Origin: Lolium rigidum
Taxonomy: Eukaryota > Streptophyta > Magnoliopsida > Poales > Poaceae
Assembly (NCBI RefSeq): GCF_022539505.1
Contig: NC_061508.1
Location: 263,630,736 to 263,694,735 of the forward strand
Direction of reading: 5' to 3'
Length of the DNA: 64,000 nucleotides
Of the stretch, positions 34,107-44,873 are shown piece by piece. The notes beneath the pieces were generated by a model. That model did not search any database and was not told the DNA's origin. It was given only the letters and a program-made list of their open reading frames with translations. Position numbers and translations under genes: made by a program. How positions within the stretch are numbered: the stretch's first letter is position 1; each line of letters opens with the position of its first letter.

Positions 34107-36212
34107 CTACCGAAGAAGAAAAAACTGCGACAGAGGCCTTGATGACTCGCATCCATGAGTTGCAAAATACTCGCGGCAAAGAATTATCAGGTATCCAAAT
34201 TACAGCATATTTTCTTCGAACCAGAGTGCAACCTCTTCAGGCTCGCAAATACCCTCTCTGGAAGTATGCTGGCGACGAAGACGTAGATCGGTTGTCAGCG
34301 GATTTGGAGGTCAAGGATTTAGAAAAACTTGTCCGGAAAATCTCCTCTCTCAGCAAAAAAGATTATGTCCCTTCTTCTTGTCGTGTAAAACCGTACAGTG
34401 CCACTAATGCACTTCCCAAGGTAAACTTTGTCGATTGATTTGTTATTGCATTGCTATCTTTTTGTAACTCCTTTTTTTTGACATCTTCCCCCGTTTTTAT
34501 ATAGAACCATCTGAATCTTGTCTCGCTTCCTCCCCTTCCGGAAGGTGGAGAAGTCGAGGAAAGAGCCGTTGTCACCGACGACAACCAAGATGCCCCCTCT
34601 TTTGTGAATGAACCCGCAGATTCTCGAAAATCTGCGGGATCTATTGAAAAGTAGGCTGCCTCTGAAGGCACTGCATCAGCACAATCTCCTCCTCCTGCTG
34701 TTTCTCCAAAGAACAAAAGGAAAAGGAATGATGTCGAAGATTCCGGCACCTCCAAAGCCGAAGAAGCTGTTCCTCCACATCAGAAGGCAGCTTATGATCC
34801 ATACCTTGAGGCCCTCATCAGTTCGTAAGTCATCTCTTTCTCTCTTTTTTTTTATTTTTTTATTTTTGTACTCGAAGATTTTTGTCTATCTTGCTTTTTA
34901 TGCTGCCAACATTTAATCGCAGTGATGATGAGGAAGAAATACCAGCTGTTGATGTGGCTGCTCGAACGAGTACGTCACATACTCTAGTTGTTTCGGAGAC
35001 GCCAGTTGAAGGAGAGGAATCCTCGCCTCCTCAACAAAACGTTGGCACTGCAACTCCTCCTTCAAGCCCCCTTGACCCTTCACCGAAAAGGGCAAGGGTT
35101 GAAACAATCCCGGAGCCTACTCTCCAATTGAGTAACTCCTCTAACCCTCTCTTGGATGATGTAAGTTCTTAATTTTCTTGTCACTGTCTATATTTCCTCT
35201 GTTTGCTTCTTTATGCCATCATATTTTTCCCATACCGACATTTTTCTTTGTCCTTCTTTGACAGCCTATGATCAAAGAGCTTATTCGTATCGGTGCTCAA
35301 TTCATTGGGTATCGTGAGTATGCGAGTAAGACTGAAGGTAATGCCTTGCCGCTTTTTTTTACCCTTGCTTTCTTACTCCTTTGTTGTCGATGTTTTTAAC
35401 TAAGTTTAACTTTCTTGGCAGAAAAACTGGCGGAGGTCAACGATCGTGCCAATACTCTTGCTCAAAAATTAGAGCAAAGTGAAGAGGCTCGTAAGAAGGC
35501 CGAATCAGATGCTATCCAAGCTAGAGCAGAGGCTGACAAGGCCAAGGCCGATGCTGCTGGTGTCGAAGATCTTAGGAAGAGACTTCACGATGCCGAGACT
35601 TCGCTGAGCGAGCATATAGCCGCACAATCTGCTCGCGAGGAAGCGATCATTAAGCGCGTAAAGTTGCAAAACCGTCGCTTTGTCAGTAAGTATCTGAACC
35701 ACTTCACCTCCTTTGGACTTTCTTTCCTTCACTTGTTTGTTGATCAATAAGTTTTTATCTTGACAGGTAAAACATCTCAAGAATTTGAACTTGAAGATCC
35801 CGACAATGATCCTCTTCTTGACGCCATTTCGTTCCTTGAGTTTCATGGAACAGAAGCACGCGAGGGCATTGATGAAGCTAAAGCAGGGCTGTCGCGACTC
35901 TTCCCCTATTTCTTCCCGAAGAAAGAGGAACCCGCAACTTTCCTTGCTCTTGCCAAGTGCTTTAATCCGCCTGAAGATCTTGGGCTGAAGATGCGCCAGG
36001 AAAATATGAAGGTTGCTGTTGAAAGCACTGTTGTCTTGGTTGCTGATAGCCAACAAACTATCGACTGGGCGAAAGTAGGTGACACAGAACAGATAGAGCA
36101 GACAAAATGGCGATCATTGATCAAGGCAGCAAAGCCCAACACGAAGAAAATCCTGTCCTATCTCGGGATCAAGCCATCTTCAACTGCTAGCTCATCAAAG
36201 CCGGAGGTCTAG
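34107..36212 (+). pseudogene. gypsy antisense gene, continuation: five spliced exons and C-terminus
   Basis: Resumes in frame after the LARD. Exon blocks by GT/AG and reading-frame continuity: 34107-34420, 34505-34824, 34923-35160, 35265-35337, 35422-35685 and 35767-36212. All five joins are in frame. The protein is an acidic and proline-rich disordered region containing a KNKRKR-type basic patch, then a coiled-coil-like Glu/Lys/Ala-rich segment (EEKLAEVNDRANTLAQKLEQ onwards), then a globular C-terminus with FLEFHGTEAREGIDEAKAGL. It stops at 36210. A TAG at 34652-34654 interrupts the second block; otherwise it is intact. Expression is untested. Confidence 0.72.
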
Positions 36213-36472
36213 TTGAATGCCCCTTCTTTTTATTTTTCCTGTTTCTTTAGCTATTGTCGCCATATTAGCTTTGGCGACAATTACCTTAGTACTTTTGAAG
36301 AACTCCTTCCGTAATATTCATGTAAGTTTCTTGAAGATCAATGGAATTCCGTCTTGTGCAATCCTTTGATATTGGAATTTTCTTTTCCAGCTTGATATTT
36401 GATAACTACTCGCCGATCCTCATTCTCGCCGATACTTCTCCTCGCTTCCTCCTTCTCGAAGAAAACACTAGT

Positions 36473-37388
36473 CAATGATAACTTTGTCGACGGTTCTTCA
36501 GGACAACATCTGTCGCAAGATTTGCAAGAATTGCGCCAACAACTCCAATCCATGAAAAAACAAACTCTTGCGATGATGGAACATTCTCGACAAGCATCCG
36601 AGAGAGAGAATATTGCTCTTCAACAGGCAAAAGAAGCCATTGCTGCAAAGGATGCTGCTGTTGCGGAGGCTACCGAAGCTTCCTCTCGAGAAAATTATAT
36701 GCTTCAGCTGATGACTAACGCCAGCTTAGATATGACAGGTATGTTTCTTGTTCATAACCATGCTGGATGTTATTTTTGCTACTTTTCCCTCCTCGTCAAT
36801 TTATTCACTGTACCAGGCTCATTTTTGGATACTGCTGCCGAAGATCAACGTGTTGAAGCTCGAGCCAATGCTCTGCTCAGACTGGCTGCCCAACATGGTT
36901 CTAACTTTTGAGTTACTCCCGAGCGTACCCGTCAAATTGTCAGATTCCAAGATCGCGCGGGTCAGGTCCGTGATTTCCTTGACTTCTGTACGAAGACCTT
37001 ATTTTTAATTTATGGAACCATGTTCCCTCGCAACAAAATGCCAGAAACTCTTCCTGCATTGATGGAAAAATTTCGAGATGCTCCTCGAATCCATGGCTTT
37101 GTGCGGGCTCAACTTTCTGCTGGCGCAAGATTTGCTATGATGATGATAAAGATTTGCCATCCAAAATTGCCCATGGATCAAATTGTTCCCACGTGCCTGG
37201 CTAAAATGTCGAAGAAAAAGAGAGACGTGGGCAAGATTGATGATCCGGTGACTCTCGTAGCCGAAGATATGATGGATGAACTTCTTCGGATGGACGCTGA
37301 GTTCTTTGTGAAGGGTAGCTATGCCGAGCATAGTACCCGTCCTTCCAATGAACGAGTAACCATAGACCATGTGCTATGTATCCACTGA
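36473..37388 (+). pseudogene. Second antisense coding unit, downstream
   Basis: A further plus-strand unit: a Gln/Glu/Ala-rich coiled-coil segment (ELRQQLQSMKKQTLAMMEHS) up to a GT donor at 36739, an AG acceptor at 36815-36816, then AAEDQRVEARANALLRLA. A TGA at 36909-36911 follows SNF. The same frame then runs uninterrupted through RTRQIVRFQDRAGQVRDFLDF and FPRNKMPETLPALMEKF to the stop at 37388. I recall this second half as a recurrent companion of the PF04195 gene in Triticeae elements. Its function is unknown. Whether it is a separate gene or the last exons of the preceding one cannot be decided here. Confidence 0.55.
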
Positions 37389-37997
37389 GGGTTTTTCCTT
37401 TTTCTCACTGTAGTTTCACCATTGACACGTCTTTGTAAACATGATCTATATTGTAAAGCTGTCAATTCTGTAAGTATGTATTGTTTTTATTTTTGATCGT
37501 CGAGCCCCCCAAGCCTTTGGCTGGGGCTTGTACTATTTTGTTATCCCGAAGATTTTTCTCTTATTGCGAGAAGGTATATATATTTTGCTATCAATGGGCA
37601 TGAGCCCCCCGAGTGTCTTGGTGGTGACGTTCTATATTTTTGTTGCGAGGTTTTCATACCAAAGAAATAATATTTTGACGAGTACGCTATATTTACAGTT
37701 GTTAGCTTCCGATGTTCTATTTGGCGAGGTATTCTTGTACCAAGGCGAAATATTTCGGTAAGTCTAGTTTTTCTATATTGTATATATTTTGTAACTTGAA
37801 GGCATTGAGCCCCCGAGCGTGTCGAAGAATAAGAAGTATATCTCCACTATCTTTATTATATTGCAGCACCGCGAGCCCGCCTCATTAAAAACCTTTCTCG
37901 GCCCCACTCGGTGCCCCGAAAAAGGAAAAGAGTGCGTCTGAAAACTCGCGGGCGTTTCAGTACATTGTATTTTTACAAGGAGGACTATATTTTGACA
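37389..37997. other. Spacer between antisense genes and pol
   Basis: Non-coding. It contains repeated gagccccc(c)gag-like words at about 37501, 37604 and 37808, the same theme as the hairpin zone at 16944-17345 on the far side of the antisense genes, and related to the polypurine tract. Confidence 0.5.
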
Positions 37998-38966
37998 CTA
38001 AGCGTAAAAACGCCTTAGCTGTGCCACGTTCCAGGGGTTTTTCTCGGGAACCCCTGTCTTCTTGTCTTTTATCCTGTACGCTCCTCCTTCGATTACTTCC
38101 GTAATGACGTAAGGGCCAAGCCATGGTGACTCGAGTTTTTCAGTACGCTCTTGATTGAGTCGCAAAACTAGGTCTCCAACTTGAAAGGATCTTGGTCGCA
38201 AACGTCGACTGTGGTAGTTTTTCATGTCCTGCTGATATTTAGTTACCCTTGACAATACTTCGTCTCGAGCTTCGTCGAGTGCGTCGACGTCGTCTTCCAA
38301 AGCTTTCCCGGAAACTTCTTCGTTGTACTCGTGACTCGGGGGAGTCGTGCTCTATTTCTATCGGCGACATGCGCTCGCTCCGTGGACCAGGAAGAACGGG
38401 GTCTCCCGTGTTGTCGTATTTGGTGTTGTTCGGATGCTCCATAACACACTTGGTAACTCTTCCGGCCGTGTATGTCGAGCTTTTTCCAGAGGTCCTAACA
38501 AGCGTTTCTTGATGCCATTGCAGATGATGCCATTGGCTTTCTCGACTTGACCATTGGTTTGAGGATGTGCAACTGACGCAAAGTGCAATTTAATGCCTAC
38601 CTCTGCACAGTACGCCTTGAACTCCTTTGACGTAAAGTTGCTGCCATTGTCTGTGACGATGCTGTGAGGTACTCCAAATCGAAAAACGATGCCCTTCACG
38701 AACTTTATTGCTGATGCTGCATCTGGTGAATTTATCGGCTTTGCTTCTATCCACTTGGTGAATTTATCAACAGCAACCAACATATACTCGTATCCTCCTG
38801 GCGAAGCTTTGTGTAATTTTCCCACCATATCGAGGCCCCATTGAGCAAAAGGCCAAGATAAGGGTATTAGCATTAATTCTGCTGCCGGAGAGTGAGGTTT
38901 TGCGGCAAATCTCTGACATGCGTCACAAGTTCGCACTATCTCCTTCGCGTCCTCAATTGCTGTCAA
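37998..38966 (-). pseudogene. gypsy integrase core and C-terminal domain
   Basis: Minus strand, following the TAG at 38967. CDACQRF is the end of the HHCC zinc motif. The DDE core shows WGLDMVGKL (first Asp), SIVTDNGSNF (second Asp) and NGQVEKANG (Glu). After FFLVHGA a small indel near 38345-38375 shifts the frame, and the C-terminal part resumes with IEIEHDSPES and the GPYVITEVIEGGAYRI tail domain ending at 37998. The enzyme inserts element cDNA into chromosomal DNA; this copy is dead from the frameshift and the upstream stop codons. Confidence 0.88.
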
Positions 38967-40887
38967 CTAGTAGAATCCTGCTCGAAAAACTTTGGCTGCA
39001 ATAGCTCGACTGCTTGCGTGGTGACCACATACTCCTTCGTGTACGTCCTTCAGAATTATCCTTCCTTCTTCGGGTGTAACGCACCTTTGTAACACGCCCG
39101 AGATACTTCGCTTGTACAACTCCCCTTTGACCACCGTGAATGTTTTGGATCGCCTAATAACTCGCCTCGCTTCAACTGGATCGTCGGGTATTGTTTTTCT
39201 TAGGATGTATGATATGTACGCCTGCATCCATGGGATTTGCACCATCGGTACTAGCTCCTGCTCCTCTTCTTCTTCTTCCAATGCGTCTTTCGCAGCCCCC
39301 GAGGGTTTCTCTTTCTTCTCCTTTTTTGTTAATTTCTTCGGCTTCGTGGATCTTTCTGTTATCTCTTCCCAGAACACACCTGGGGGAATCGCGAGGCACT
39401 GCGACCCGATGTTTGCAAGAACATCGGCTTCATCATTGCTCAATCTGCTGATATGGTTTACTTCGCATCCGTCAAATAGTTTCTCCAGCTCATTATACAT
39501 CTCTTTGTACGCCACCATGCTATCATTGACTGCATCATATTGGTTCATGACTTGCTGAGCTACCAATTGTGAGTCGCCAAATATTTTTAGTCGAGTTGCG
39601 CCGCAGGCTTTCGCCATTTTCATCCCATGTATAAGGGCTTCATATTCTGCCTCATTATTAGATGCGTTTGGAAACGTCATCCGCATGACGTATTTCAATT
39701 TGTCGCCTTCAGGTGATATGAGTATTACCCCTGCTCCAGCTCCTTCTAACCTTTTGGACCCGTCGAAGTTCATAGTCCAGGTTCTCGATAAATCCGGAGG
39801 TCCTGTGTTTTGCAACTCCATCCACTCTGCGATGAAGTCTGGTAGAATTTGTGACTTTATTGCTTTTCTTTTTTCATACGTGATGTCCCGAGGGGAAAGT
39901 TCTATTCCCCAAAGGGAGACGCGGCCTGTAGCTTCTGGATTATTGAGTATGTTGGATAAAGGCGCCTCATTGACCACTATTATCGGATGCGCCGAAAAAT
40001 AGTGGCGTAGTTTTCTTGCGGTTGTGAATACTCCATATGCTAGCTTTTGGTACTGCGGGTACCTCTGTTTTGAAGGCGATAATACTTCGCTGATGAAATA
40101 TACTGGCCTCTACACTCCATGGAGTTTTCCTTCTTCTTCTCTTTCGATAACTAGCGCCGTGCTGACCACCTGAGGTGTAGCCGCAATATATAACAGGAGT
40201 GGTTCTTTCTCTTTTGGCGCCACTAGAATTGGTGGTGTTGAAATTTTCCGTTTGAGGTCCTCGAAGGCTCTATCTGCATCTTCGTTCCACTGGAACTTAT
40301 CTCCTTGTTTGATTAAGGCGTAGAACGGTAGCGCCTTTTCTCCTAGCCTGGCGATGAATCTGCTTAAAGCTGCGACTCGCCCAGTTAACTGCTGTATTTC
40401 CTTCAACTTTGTTGGCTTCCGCATTGTTACGATAGCTTGGATTTTTTCGGGATTTGCTTCGATCCCTCTCGCTGAAACTAGGAACCCAAGAAGTTCTCCT
40501 GCAGGGACGCCGAAAGAACATTTCGTCGGATTCAACTTGAGACAAAATTTGTCGAGGTTGTCGAAAGTTTCCTTCAAGTCCTCGATTAATGTTGCCCCTT
40601 TTTTGATGTGATGACGACGTCGTCGATGTATACTTGTACATTTTTCCCAATCTGTGTTGCTAGGCACTTCTGCATCATCTGTTGATATGTTGCTCCCGCG
40701 TTTTTCAATCCGAAGGGCATTGTTTTGTAACAAAATACGCCATACGTTGTGATAAACGCTGTCTTGGCTTCGTCGTCTTCTTTTAATCTGATATGGTTGT
40801 AACCAGAATATGCGTCCAAGAAGGAAAGACGTTCACATCCTGCCGTGGAGTCGATAATCTGATCGATCCTTGGGAGGGGAAAGTGAT
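38967..40887 (-). pseudogene. gypsy RT (N-truncated), RNase H, archaeal-type RNase H
   Basis: Begins inside the RT at the FPLPRIDQIIDSTAG motif, directly fused to LINE-2 coding sequence. Catalytic VYIDDVV is present (about 40630). A frameshift near 40610 leads into the frame with LNPTKCSFG and the first RNase H (WNEDADRAFEDLK, LLLYIAATP), ending in a TAG at 40110-40112 where family members read Gln. The same region continues with YFISEV... and then a second RNase H of archaeal type (MNFDGSKRLEGAGAGV, NNEAEYEAL, GDSQLVAQQ, RLSNDEADVLA). The last part is the start of the integrase zinc motif, ended by a TAG at 38967-38969 after GFY, where Trp is usual. Dual RNase H marks the Tat lineage. Confidence 0.88.
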
Positions 40888-42520
40888 CCATCTTCCTAAC
40901 CAAGAACAGCCATTGCTCCACAGTGAGTTTCCTATCCGAGATGGGTAAGCCGAGGTAAAGGAACGGAAAGGAACCCTTTTTGCAGTTCAGAAGGTTGGCA
41001 ATCCTTGCTTGCTCAGCCTCTGGTTCCCCCATGACAATAACTTCGCTTTTGTGGTAATTGATCTTCAAGCCCGACATGTCTTCGAAGCACATGAGCAGGA
41101 ACTTTAGGTTTCTAATGTTGTCATCCGAGTTCTGGATCAAGATGAGCGTGTCGTCTGCATACTGAAGGTGAGTGATCCCTCCCGGGACTAAGTGCGGGAC
41201 AACTCCCTGGATGTGGCCTGCGCCCGTGGCAACCGACAAAATGCCCGAGAGGGCTTCCCCAATGTAGTTGAACAAGAGAGGTGATAGCGGGTCCCCTTGT
41301 CGCACACCTCGCTTGTTCCGAAATAAAGGGCCGATGTCCCCATTAATAGCAATCGCCGTCTGGCCTCCCGACACCAGCTGGGTGATGCGATGAATATATG
41401 CCGCGTCAAAGCCCTTGCAACGTAAGACCTCGGAGAGAAAATCTCAATTCACCCGGTCATACGTCTTTTCAAAGTCAAGCTTAAGCAAAATTCCGCCTAG
41501 TTTCTTTGATCTAAGCTCGTGGAACATCTCAATGAGGGCAAGTGAGCCGTCAAGAATGTTTCTGCCTTTGATGAAGGCAGTTTGGTGCGGACTGATAATT
41601 CTGTGTGCAATCGGATCCAGTCTCATGGCATAGGCTTTGGACACAATCTTGAAAATTACATTTATTAGCGCGATCGGACGAAACTGTGTGATCTGGTCCG
41701 CCCCTGGAACCTTAGGAATGAGAGACAGGATGCCGAAGTTCAGTCTGGCAATATCAATGCGGCCTAGGACAAAGTCGTTCAGGATGTGTAGAACGCCATT
41801 TTTTACCGGCTGCCAACAGCGCTTGAAGAATAGAACTGGGAAGCCATCAGGGCCCGGGGCCGTATCTGTTTTCATCTCTTGGATCACCTGCTCAAGCTCG
41901 TCCTCAGAGAAGGTTAGGCATAGAGCCTCGTTTTCGGCATCGGACACCTGCCCCGCCGACCCCCAGGTAGACGGCGCCAGACCGCACACCCTTTGTGCCG
42001 GCGTGCCCAGTAACTCCCCGTAGAACTCATAAATGTGGGCTTGAATAAGACCTGGATCGGTGAGTGTCCCGTCACGCATTTCCAACGCCGAGATGTTGCA
42101 TTTCCTACGCCTCCCATTGGCGACCGCATGGAAATAAGCCGTATTGGCATCGCCTTCCAACGCCCACTTGGTTCTACCCCGTTGGCACCAATACGCCTCT
42201 TCCTGCCTATAAATCTCGAGAAGCTCGTCCTCTAAATGGTAGCGCAGGGCCCATCCCTCCTCGTCGATGCCGGACGAGTCCGCCATAAGGTCCAACTGCT
42301 GGATCTGGCTAAGGAGGGAGGCCTTCCCGAGCCTACCCTCCCGCCCCAGGTTGCGACTCCACCCCCGGAGTTGTTGTCGCAAACCCGCGCTCATGTGCAT
42401 CCACCAATCGAGAATGTCTCGACCTCCCGCCGAGTTCATCAGCCCCTCCCATGAGGCCTGAACTTTAGGGAGAAAGTCTCTTCGCTCAAACCACCCCGTT
42501 TCGAAAAAGAAGCGATTACC
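40888..42520 (-). pseudogene. LINE-2 ORF2, RT fingers and palm
   Basis: Starts 5'-truncated with an ETGWFERRDFLPKVQASWEG-type linker. RT motifs in order: TAPGPDGFPVLFFKRCW, FRPIALINVIFKIV, LKLDFEKTYDRVN (motif A, Asp kept), then a TGA at 41444-41446 where LINEs have Trp, then KRGVRQGDPLSP (motif B), LQYADDTLIL (motif C) and YLGLPISDRK. At 40888 the frame runs straight into gypsy RT, producing a chimaeric open frame (41374-40586). LINE-2's own continuation is at 16025. Confidence 0.9.
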
Positions 42521-42534
42521 GTGGGTTGCCTACT

Positions 42535-43009
42535 GAAGCAAAACTCACGCTCATCGACGAAATAGCGTTTGTTTTAGGAGTAAGTCTGCCTACATGCTAC
42601 CCGGTAAATACAATTATAAACTGAGCTACATGTAGCTTGTTTAACAAAAAAAATCGAAAACGGTTTTTTAAAATTTTAAAAATATGAAATTAAAGCTACA
42701 TATAAACCATGCAAATTTTCAACTTGAGATACCTTAAATTTGGGGCAGTGCAAAAATGACAAAGTCTGGCATCTATTGTAGTGAGCAGTGCAAAAATTCA
42801 AAACCTCAAAATCTATCTGATTATTTTATTTTATTTTTGTGTGGCCTCGATTATCAGGTATCCCGAGTTTAAATTTGCTCGTCAGTAGAACACACCATCG
42901 TATACATCTAGAATTGTTTTCAGATATTTTTGAAACTTCGAATACCGTTTTTGATTTTTAAAAAGAGATACATGTAACTCAGGCTACAAAACCCACTCTC
43001 TACATGTTA
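42535..43009. repeat. Spacer with imperfect inverted repeat
   Basis: ctgagctacatgtagctt (42621-42638) pairs with the reverse complement of 42963-42982 (aagagatacatgtaactcag), and the similarity goes on inward (aaaaatcgaaaacgg against aaaaatcaaaaacgg). This could be a fold-back or MITE-like element of about 360 bp; no target duplication was identified. No ORF. Confidence 0.4.
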
Positions 43010-43112
43010 CTCCCTCCATTTCATATTTTTCGCAGATTTGGATGTATCTATGCATAAAATATGTTTAGATACATTCAAATCAGCAACAACTAATATGAAA
43101 TGTAGAATAGAA
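43010..43112. mobile_element. Stowaway MITE
   Basis: Left end ctccctccatttcatattt; right end is the degenerate complement aatatgaaatgtagaa. The inner palindromic gatgtatctatgcataaa/tttagatacattc is the usual Stowaway core in Triticeae. Confidence 0.65.
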
Positions 43113-43190
43113 TACTTTTTATGTCAGGGATTATAAGGCCATATGACCAATTTGTTAAGACCAAGAGGTCAATCCTTAAAAAAAAGATTA

Positions 43191-43510
43191 GGCCCCGTTT
43201 GATATAAAGGATTTGCATACGTAATTTGTAGGACTAAATCCTATATTATGATGGTTGTTTGATTCGTATAATTGATTCATGCTGGAAGTTTTCCTAAACA
43301 ATCATTCAGGCTAGATTTCATAGGTTCATAGGAAATCTAACATCCACTTATATGTCCTTTTGAGAATCATTTGCTTTTCCTGTGGTAGAATAGAATCAAA
43401 CAATTTTTGGTTCATATGAATTCTTGTAAGTTTGTAGTGTGCATGCCATTGTGTAATCCCACGTTTTCATGTTCCTATGTTTTTTTCTATCATGTGGATC
43501 AAATAAGCCC
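43191..43510. mobile_element. Tourist-like (PIF/Harbinger) MITE
   Basis: Ends ggccccgtttgat and, inverted, gggcttatttgat, with tta just outside the left end. The interior is AT-rich and non-coding. The TIR word gcccgtttg is characteristic of grass Tourist-type MITEs. Confidence 0.5.
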
Positions 43511-43973
43511 TATAGAGAGCCATTACTAACCCTTGTTAGTTACTGCATACACTAGTTTTTACATGCATAGAAGGAGATGGAGAAAAGATGGTACATCTTG
43601 TGAGGGAAAACATCATGCATGGGAGGTTTGAGAGGAAAATATATATACTAGTTAAGACAACGAGCGCGAGAGCTTATAATCTCCAACAATCTAAAAATGC
43701 GCTCAGGCCTTACAATTCTGTATGCCCTTAGTTTTTATTTAGCTCGCGCTCTAGGTTTAGTCGAAGTCATTTTTTAAAACAATTGACTAAATATTTATAT
43801 GAAATATCAACATCTATAATACACAAAAACTATGGTACTAGATTCTCCATAAAAAAATATTACATGTTACATGTATTTGATAATATGGATACCATTTTTA
43901 TCCTGTGTTTTTTTGTCAAATTTTGTAAAATTTGACTTTGACAGAGCACGAGGTAAATATAAACTAAGGAAGT

Positions 43974-44407
43974 ACCCCCTCACAAATAAGTTGACGTTTA
44001 GCCAAAAAACTTATCCATAAAAGAATGTACTTCTATTTTCCCAATGTACTTAAAAATGGAAAATTGCTTCTCGCTCCTCACACGAGAATCAAGTCCAGTA
44101 ATAACACATGGTCTCCTAATTTTCTACATTGACTTGGCTCGTTGGAGGTGACGAATTAAGAGAAGGATGTGAAGAATTAAAAAGATGGGATGCTGAGTGA
44201 CACCTTTCCAACATAGTACTACATCTGTCTAAAAAAAGTCCCAAGTTTGTATAAATTCAGATATATTTATACTCTCTATAGTGCATAGATACAATTGAAT
44301 TTAGACAAATCTTTGACATATTTTTATGAACGGAGTGAGTACTTTTTACTCCACTTCGCAATTTATCTTTAAATTCTCATATGTTCACTTATTTGCGAGG
44401 GAGGTAG
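43974..44407. mobile_element. MITE with a second MITE nested in it
   Basis: Outer inverted ends: accccctcacaaataagttgac and the complement of cacttatttgcgagggaggt. A Stowaway-like MITE at about 44219-44340 (ctacatctgtctaaaaaaagt ... atttttatgaacggagtg) lies inside. Confidence 0.55.
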
Positions 44408-44873
44408 TACAGTGTTCCGCTCTGGGACGTTGAATGTAATCGATTGGGGTGTCTCGATCCTTGATTGGTAGGTGTCGGATATCAGCAGGACTGCAGGAGT
44501 TTCCGTTATTTTCACACACCCCAAAAGCACGTACACCACGAACTATATGCAGGTCATGCATGTTCCGACGGATCTACTCTAGTTGGGAGGGGGCAGCTGT
44601 TGTGGATTTGCGATGACAACGATGCGGCAACTGTTAGTTATACTCAACGTGCAGCTGGGGTCTGTCTCTCGTACCGTGCGTTCGCGGGAAACATGTCTGA
44701 CTCAGCGAGAAAGCAACACCTCTTTGCGGTCCTCGGCCAAGTCACCTGGACATCTCCTAAACGACATGGATCTCTTGGTTTCGAGCTTGCGTCTCATCCA
44801 TTTTTATTGTTGGTTTCTGCTTCACCCGTGGATTATTTAGAACCACGGGAACGCACCATCTAGATATATACTA
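44408..44873. other. Spacer, nothing recognised
   Basis: One plus-strand open frame of 132 codons (44465-44863) has no recognisable domain and no clear promoter; I do not count it as a gene. Confidence 0.4.

Larger units (their letters stand above)
16026..40887 (-). mobile_element. 5'-truncated Ty3/gypsy element, Tat-type, with antisense gene
   Basis: Minus-strand order: partial RT at the right end (from 40887), RNase H, a second archaeal-type RNase H, integrase, a non-coding spacer, an antisense gene region (37388-17797, coded on plus), PPT and a 3' LTR ending at 16026. The 5' LTR, PBS, gag, protease and the N-terminal RT are missing. Dual RNase H plus an antisense ORF between integrase and the 3' LTR is characteristic of the Tat/Retand branch. 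The element sits in LINE-2 with ccat at both edges (16022-16025 and 40888-40891), no LINE base being lost. The LARD at 18422-34101 accounts for 15.7 kb of its span. Confidence 0.88.
14469..42520 (-). mobile_element. 5'-truncated LINE (LINE-2), host of the nested gypsy and LARD
   Basis: Flanked by a perfect 14-bp direct repeat, gtgggttgcctact, at 14455-14468 and 42521-42534, with a short T-run (poly(A) on the minus strand) at 14469-14473. On the minus strand it starts inside ORF2, between endonuclease and RT, so it is 5'-truncated as most LINE copies are. Its own sequence is 14469-16025 plus 40888-42520, about 3.2 kb. The remaining 24.9 kb is a gypsy element with a LARD inside it. The two LINE halves rejoin at the shared ccat without loss of a base. 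Confidence 0.92.

Noticed and set aside
39112..39558. 148-codon plus-strand frame opposite the gypsy RNase H
   Set aside because: Antisense shadow of an acidic Glu-rich stretch (Ser run); unrelated to the genuine antisense gene further along.
44465..44863. 132-codon plus-strand ORF
   Set aside because: No recognisable motif and no gene structure; it lies between MITEs.
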